Shown here: positions 59,952 through 64,000 of the stretch, in pieces | How the letters are laid out: each line of letters starts with the position of its first letter | Numbering within the stretch: the stretch's first letter is position 1 | Assembly (NCBI GenBank): GCA_913057175.1 | Contig: CAJXNP010000001.1 | Span: 248,001-312,000 of the forward strand | Direction: 5' to 3' | DNA from: an uncultured Cytophagales bacterium | GTDB taxonomy: Bacteria; Bacteroidota; Bacteroidia; Cytophagales; Cyclobacteriaceae | DNA length: 64,000 bases | Made by a program: the position numbers and the translations under genes | Notes under the pieces: model-generated | The model's database searches: none | What the model saw: the letters and a program-made list of their open reading frames with translations, nothing else | What the model was told of the DNA's origin: nothing

Positions 59952-60198
59952 AAAAATCAAAAGAAAACAGATTTTTATGATTACACACCCCCTCGCCTCT
60001 CTTAAGAGCAGGGCTGTTGCATTCTGATGAGATTTTAAATTTTAACCAGAAAAAAACACAAATATTCCCTCCCGATAGCTATCGGGAAAAGGGATGAAGG
60101 GGTATGTCAACTGAAAAATTGTTTTTTACTGGTTGAAATTCTAGAATGCAACAACTGTACTTTTAAGGGGGGAATAGTGGTGTTTTCTTTTGATTTTT
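59952..60198. repeat. 247-bp hairpin (MITE-like) element, copy 2
   Basis: The element has perfect 18-bp terminal inverted repeats (AAAAATCAAAAGAAAACA at 59952-59969 and its complement at 60181-60198). The perfect palindrome TCCCGATAGCTATCGGGA (60070-60087) lies within 4 bp of its centre. The arms share inverted blocks throughout, such as GTTGCATTCT and TTTTAACCAG. It encodes nothing. The left half is the closer inverted match to copy 1 near 1.4 kb. Confidence 0.85.
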
Positions 60199-60312
60199 AA
60201 TGATTGTTATAAGAACCAATGTTAAAAATAGGTGCCACCCTACCCGATGGAACGCTTCTTATATCGGTAAGGCATTTCTTTGCCAGATAATTATCCACAA
60301 AACAAGTACACC

Positions 60313-61299
60313 ATGCAATCACAATTAAAACATGCGGTAATCGCTGCATTTGCCTTTACGATATTTGGATGCGATACAGAACCCAATATCAAAGATCCGG
60401 GAACACTCGTTCCCAGAACCGTCATGGAGGATGCTTCTATTCCTTCTATTAACATCAATGGAACTACGATCCACGTCGAATCTTATGGTGATCCGTCAGA
60501 CCCAATCCTCATCTTTCTGCACGGCGGTCCGGGTGGGGACTATCGAAATGCCGTTCAAATCACTGACCTCACCACTGATGGCTATTATGTCATTTTCTAC
60601 GACCAGCGAGGCTCGGGGCTTTCGCAACGGCATGATGAAAAAACCTATTCCATCCAACTGATGCTCGATGACCTGACAGAGTTGATTACCTACTACCGGA
60701 CGGATGTTGATCAGAAGGTTTACCTGTTTGGCCATTCGTGGGGAGCCATGTTGGCGGCAGCTTACATTAACGAATATCCCGAAGGCATCGAAGGTGCGAT
60801 TTTCGCTGAACCCGGCGGACTGAACAAGTCCCTCCTGGACGAATATGGTGAAGAGAGCAGGGAATTAAACCTTTTCTCAGAAGAAACAAATGACGTGTTG
60901 TATTACGACCAGTTCATCACCGGCGGGGAAAATGACCATGAAATCCTGGATTACAAACTCGGACTTGCCACTACCTATTACCATTCGAGTGACAACATCG
61001 AAGGGATTGAAGGACCCTCCCCATTTTGGCGAAATGGCGCTGTGGTGCTCAATGCATTTGTTGACATATCGGAAGATGAAGGCTTTGACTTTACCACCCA
61101 TCTCGATCAATATCATCATGCGGTGTTGTTCATCTATGGAGAAAACAACCAGGCCTATGGAAAGGAATTCGCCGAAAAAGAAGCCAGCTATTTTAACGAA
61201 TGGCAGGCCGTTGAAATCCCGGATACCGGACATGAAATGATCTACTTCCAATGGGATGAGGTCTACCCGGTCGTCTTAAATTATTTACAATCAAACTAA
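60313..61299 (+). CDS. Alpha/beta hydrolase (proline iminopeptidase-like) lipoprotein
   Basis: 328-residue lipoprotein (TIFGC, Cys20) of the alpha/beta-hydrolase fold, peptidase S33-like. The ATG at 60313 gives the proper lipoprotein signal; the frame opens 11 codons earlier. The oxyanion loop FLHGGPGGDYRN lies near residues 69-80, DQRGSGLSQ follows, and the nucleophile elbow is GHSWGAML with Ser142. The acid is probably within FIYGENNQAYG and the base in DTGHEM near residue 306. Substrates could be peptides or esters. The outer-membrane protein gene follows after 11 bp, suggesting one operon. Confidence 0.88.
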   Translation: MQSQLKHAVIAAFAFTIFGCDTEPNIKDPGTLVPRTVMEDASIPSININGTTIHVESYGDPSDPILIFLHGGPGGDYRNAVQITDLTTDGYYVIFYDQRGSGLSQRHDEKTYSIQLMLDDLTELITYYRTDVDQKVYLFGHSWGAMLAAAYINEYPEGIEGAIFAEPGGLNKSLLDEYGEESRELNLFSEETNDVLYYDQFITGGENDHEILDYKLGLATTYYHSSDNIEGIEGPSPFWRNGAVVLNAFVDISEDEGFDFTTHLDQYHHAVLFIYGENNQAYGKEFAEKEASYFNEWQAVEIPDTGHEMIYFQWDEVYPVVLNYLQSN

Positions 61300-61310
61300 A
61301 CAACGAACAA

Positions 61311-61979
61311 ATGAAATTTATCAAAGCCATCTTTGGCATGTCACTTATATGTTGCTGCCTTTCATTAAAGGCACAGGAAATCAACTGGAAAAACCTGGAA
61401 GAAAATCAAAAACACATTATCCAGGCAAATATCGGATGGGACTATTCGCTGTCTTTCGGACTTGGGTACAAGTACCGGGTTAATCCCGGTCAACCTCTGT
61501 TGATCGGAGGTTCTTTTAGTTTTCCTTCCGGAAAAACGCTTTTCGACGATTTCAAGGTAAAACTGGGTGGTCAGTATCGGTTGATCGAGAAAGACCATTT
61601 CATCGCGAGTTTAAGTCTCTATGGAATTTACCGAAGGTATGAAAGCGACCTGGTCCGGTTGCAGAACGTTGGCAGCGAGATTTCGGGAGACTTCGGCTAC
61701 TACAAACCCAAATGGTTTGCAGCGGTGGAAGTGGGTTTTGACAAGGCCATTGTCACCCATTTCAAGCACTCAGATATTTATAATGAATTTATTTACGAAG
61801 CAAAAAACGGCTGGTATGAACCCCCGACCGGTGGCAATTTCTTTTATGGATTAAAAGCAGGTTATTCTTTTCCATCAAGCGACCTGACCTTCAGCATCGG
61901 CCAGGTTTTGACAGAGAAGTTTAATACAACACCCTTGATTCCTTACTACACGAAACTGGGGTATTCGAGGAAGTTCTGA
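61311..61979 (+). CDS. Outer-membrane beta-barrel-like protein
   Basis: 222-residue exported protein with signal peptide MKFIKAIFGMSLICCCLSLKAQ. The mature part consists of alternating amphipathic strands (IGWDYSLSFGLGYKYRV, LLIGGSFSFPSGK, VKLGGQYRLI, WFAAVEVGFDKAI, FFYGLKAGYSF) and ends in an aromatic residue (SRKF). This fits a small outer-membrane barrel. No specific family recognised. Likely in one transcription unit with the upstream hydrolase; strong hairpins follow. Confidence 0.7.
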   Translation: MKFIKAIFGMSLICCCLSLKAQEINWKNLEENQKHIIQANIGWDYSLSFGLGYKYRVNPGQPLLIGGSFSFPSGKTLFDDFKVKLGGQYRLIEKDHFIASLSLYGIYRRYESDLVRLQNVGSEISGDFGYYKPKWFAAVEVGFDKAIVTHFKHSDIYNEFIYEAKNGWYEPPTGGNFFYGLKAGYSFPSSDLTFSIGQVLTEKFNTTPLIPYYTKLGYSRKF

Positions 61980-61998
61980 GCTTTTTTGATAAAAATAG

Positions 61999-62053
61999 TC
62001 CTCGTTTTCAACGAGGATTCCAGGGAATAGCGAATGTTTCGCTATTCTTTTTT
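61999..62053 (+). terminator. Tandem hairpin terminator
   Basis: A first hairpin TCCTCGTT/AACGAGGA (61999-62017) is followed by a second, GAATAGCGAA-TGT-TTCGCTATTC (62025-62047), with a run of six T and G after it. The second is a strong intrinsic terminator for the hydrolase/outer-membrane gene pair. Confidence 0.88.
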
Positions 62054-62223
62054 GTTTCATTTGTCGGTGGTTTGGTGGATTGGGTTGAGCGCCACAAAAA
62101 GTTGCACAAACAAGGAAACAGACAGAATTAAGAAATTGAAAATGAATTACTTATGTAATTTCGCTAACTTCAAAAGTTAGGTGATTTTTTTATAGAGCAA
62201 ATCGTTGTTCTTTCGTTTATTAT

Positions 62224-62481
62224 TCAATCATAGTGGTATCGACAGGCATAAATAAGTAACTCTTCATTGATCACCTGATAAACCAATCGATGTTCCTGGT
62301 CAATCCTTCGTGACCAAAAACCTGCTAAATCATATTTTAAAGGCTCCGGTTTACCAATGCCCTCAAATGGAGTCCGTTTGATAGTTTTAATAAGCTCATT
62401 AATCTTTTTGACCATTTTCCTATCTATTTTTTGCCAATAAAGATAGTCTTCCCATGCATCCTCGGAAAATGTTAAAATCAT
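62224..62481 (-). CDS. yoeB: YoeB-family toxin (ribosome-dependent mRNA interferase)
   Basis: 85-residue Txe/YoeB toxin that cleaves mRNA on the ribosome. The catalytic residues stand at the same positions as in the known E. coli protein: Glu46 (KPEPLK), Arg65 (QEHRLVYQ), His83 and Tyr84 (CRYHYD). RTPFEGIGKPEPLKYDL and GFWSRRIDQEHRLVY are the family signatures. The start lies 1 bp after the antitoxin stop, giving the normal antitoxin-toxin order. The gene looks intact. Confidence 0.95.
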   Translation of the reverse strand: MILTFSEDAWEDYLYWQKIDRKMVKKINELIKTIKRTPFEGIGKPEPLKYDLAGFWSRRIDQEHRLVYQVINEELLIYACRYHYD

Positions 62482-62482
62482 A

Positions 62483-62734
62483 TCAGACGTCTAAATTTGG
62501 TCTGATAGTTTTGCCTGATTTCATTTGTTGAATAGAGTTATACAGTCTATCCGCATTTTTCTTAGAGCTTAACAAGTGTAAAGTTTCCATTATTGAATTG
62601 TATTCATCAAGTGAAATCAAGACAGTTCCTTTTCCACTTTTTCTCTTAATAATTAGTGTTTCATTATCTTCTTCAACACTATCAAGGTACTTTTTAAGCT
62701 CAGTTCTGAATTCTGAATAATTTGCAGCTATCAT
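62483..62734 (-). CDS. yefM: YefM/Phd-family antitoxin
   Basis: 83-residue antitoxin and autorepressor partner of YoeB. The N-terminal DNA-binding part (ANYSEFRTELKKYLDSV) and ETLIIKRKSGKGTVLISLDEYNSIMETLHLL match the Phd/YefM family; the acidic C-terminal tail binds the toxin. ATG at 62734 is preferred over the TTG at 62740. It lies upstream of the toxin in the same transcript and the complex is expected to repress the promoter. Confidence 0.94.
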   Translation of the reverse strand: MIAANYSEFRTELKKYLDSVEEDNETLIIKRKSGKGTVLISLDEYNSIMETLHLLSSKKNADRLYNSIQQMKSGKTIRPNLDV

Positions 62735-62936
62735 AATCAATGGTAATTAAAGTACCAATATACGTACTTAATTAAGAATTTGTTTATCTATTACTGACTT
62801 TTTACCATTTTAAAATGAAGTCCAATGGCTCTTATAAAAAACCTGAAGCTATAAAGAGGTAGCTAAAGAATAATAATTGCTTTGCCGGAAGTCTGCAAAT
62901 ATTACTGCTAAACTGTCGGAGAATTTTGGAACTCTT

Positions 62937-63245
62937 TTACAAATCAACAGACAATTTTAAATGCCCTCCTAATCCTTCCCTAACAATTCTCATTAATGTT
63001 GATAATCTGATATCACTTGCATTGTTCTCAATCCGTGAAATATAATTTTTTGTTGTGCCAACTTTATCCGCGAGTTGTTTCTGAGTCAGGTGTTGTTTCT
63101 TTCTCGCCTCCTGGATCAATACACCAATTTTAAAGGATTCAAACTCCTCTTCGTATTTATCACGCGTTGAAGTTCCTGTTTCTCCATACTTCTTGTCAAG
63201 ATGGTCATCCCAGGAAGTCAATCTGTTGTCATTTTGTTTTTCCAT
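62937..63245 (-). CDS. HigA-like XRE antitoxin, apparently orphaned
   Basis: 102-residue DNA-binding protein with a Cro/C1 HTH (about 43-95: LIQEARKKQHLTQKQLADKVGTTKNYISRIENNASDIRLSTLMRIV, as landmarks) and the GLGGHLKLSVDL ending of HigA-type antitoxins. The N-terminal 40 residues (TSWDDHLDKKYGETGTSTRDKYEEEFESF) are the typical toxin-binding extension. Its cognate toxin gene upstream survives only as a short 3' remnant that overlaps its start, so it is probably a solitary antitoxin. Confidence 0.88.
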   Translation of the reverse strand: MEKQNDNRLTSWDDHLDKKYGETGTSTRDKYEEEFESFKIGVLIQEARKKQHLTQKQLADKVGTTKNYISRIENNASDIRLSTLMRIVREGLGGHLKLSVDL

Positions 63246-63289
63246 CGAAGTATTCTTTTTTTAATCGTTCAGCTTTTTCTTGAAACTCA
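63229..63289 (-). pseudogene. HigB-like toxin remnant (3' end only)
   Basis: Reading on the minus strand towards the orphan HigA gene, the frame FEFQEKAERLKKEYFDGKTK ends in a TGA at 63229-63231 that overlaps the antitoxin start by 17 bp. This is the usual C-terminus of HigB-type (RelE-superfamily) toxins. In-frame stops occur just upstream, and no further toxin sequence could be recognised in that frame. Confidence 0.7.
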
Positions 63290-63538
63290 AATAAGCAGGA
63301 AATTCGGCATGCTTATTAAATTGTTTCAAGAAGGTAATTCACTGTTCCGAATATAGCAAATCCCGCGAAGTTTGAAAATGCCGGATTTTCCAATTGAGAT
63401 CGGCGTTTCCAACAACTTCAATAGTGTGTTACCTCATACGACAGGAATCAAAGCAATATAATTTTATTTTAATTATTTCGGATAAAATTGTCCGAAAATA
63501 AAATTGGTTCGTATATATTTGCTGTAAATTACCTGGTT

Positions 63539-63973
63539 GTGTTTTCGAAAGCATGTGAATATGGCATCAAAGCGACGACCTATATCGCGTCGCAATCATT
63601 GGAAGAAAGAAGGGTGAGTCTGAAATCCATCGCAGAGGAAATTGATTCCCCGGTGGCATTTACGGCCAAAATCCTTCAAACACTGGCCAGGAACAAAATT
63701 ATTGATTCAAGCAAAGGTCCTACCGGTGGGTTCCTGATTGAAAAAAAGAAAATGGATGAAATAAAACTGAGTCAAATTGTATCGGCGATTGATGGGGACA
63801 ACATCTACAAAGGTTGCGGACTTGGCTTGTCAGAATGTAATGCTAGCCGCCCCTGCCCTGTTCACCATCATTTTGCGAAGATCAGAAATGACCTCCGCAA
63901 AATGCTTGAAAATACGAGCATTAATGAATTGGCTAGCGGACTGGAAGTGGGATTAACTTATTTGAAACGTTAA
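63539..63973 (+). CDS. Rrf2-family transcriptional regulator
   Basis: 144-residue winged-helix repressor of the Rrf2 family. The GTG at 63539 is chosen because VFSKACEYGIKATTYIA aligns with the usual MFSKACEYG... start; the frame opens 17 codons earlier at a TTG. The HTH is in VSLKSIAEEIDSPVAFTAKILQTLAR and the wing in STKGPTGGF-like SSKGPTGGF. CGLGLSECNASRPC has three cysteines (C-x6-C-x5-C) like the cluster-binding loop of IscR/NsrR, so an Fe-S or redox signal is likely. Its target gene is probably beyond the window edge. Confidence 0.9.
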   Translation: MFSKACEYGIKATTYIASQSLEERRVSLKSIAEEIDSPVAFTAKILQTLARNKIIDSSKGPTGGFLIEKKKMDEIKLSQIVSAIDGDNIYKGCGLGLSECNASRPCPVHHHFAKIRNDLRKMLENTSINELASGLEVGLTYLKR

Positions 63974-64000
63974 AAAAATTTGAACAAATAAAGGACAATT

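Overview
The window looks like a chromosomal segment of a polysaccharide-degrading member of the Bacteroidota, probably marine and perhaps of the Cytophagales. The signs are a CarboxypepD_reg/TonB-type receptor, LytS/LytTR and hybrid two-component regulators, many Bacteroidota-style lipoproteins, Tat-exported Gfo/Idh proteins, a Bacteroidota-type HU protein and sulfatases next to glycoside hydrolases. The taxon is an inference from gene families; no rRNA or tRNA was seen.

Layout. 1-9.5 kb: GH30 xylanase-like enzyme (cut by the window edge), GH35 enzyme, a TonB-dependent receptor divergent from a LytS/LytTR pair, a decayed dehydrogenase copy and a GH28 polygalacturonase. 9.5-16.6 kb: an HU gene, a GH78 rhamnosidase, a REP-associated transposase between inverted REP hairpins, a sialidase-fold protein and an intact zinc dehydrogenase; this set points to pectin or rhamnogalacturonan use. 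16.8-23.2 kb: a haloperoxidase-like lipoprotein with a degraded active site, an AraC regulator with an aldo/keto reductase, an 860-bp gene-free stretch with perfect hairpins, and an unrecognised 552-residue protein. 23.3-27.2 kb: DUF1593 nucleoside-hydrolase-like protein, a broken AraC gene and two small secreted or lipoprotein genes. 27.2-29.8 kb: an AT-rich accessory island bounded by about 60-bp imperfect direct repeats, with a GNAT/XRE toxin-antitoxin candidate, an interrupted membrane-protein frame, a DUF4304-like gene and attC-like inverted repeats.

29.8-45.9 kb: a GH92-GH43-GH92 cluster, a histidine phosphatase, two sulfatases, a YciI-like protein, a GH172 protein and a 1417-residue hybrid two-component regulator. 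No SusC/SusD pair accompanies them. 45.9-51.9 kb: a nested palindromic element, an array of 20-21-bp spaced direct repeats, an orphan FlgD/T9SS-like domain, two tandem paralogous cysteine-rich lipoproteins and a VKOR-DsbA fusion. This last group is the best candidate for an undescribed system: two disulfide-rich surface proteins with their own disulfide-forming enzyme.

51.9-64 kb: Gfo/Idh/MocA oxidoreductase, two small membrane proteins, a translationally coupled PHP-phosphoesterase/PhoX-like pair, a GDPD/PI-PLC-like protein, a membrane AraC regulator, a 247-bp hairpin element related to one near 1.4 kb, an alpha/beta hydrolase with an outer-membrane protein, a YefM/YoeB pair, an orphan HigA with a toxin remnant, and an Rrf2 regulator.
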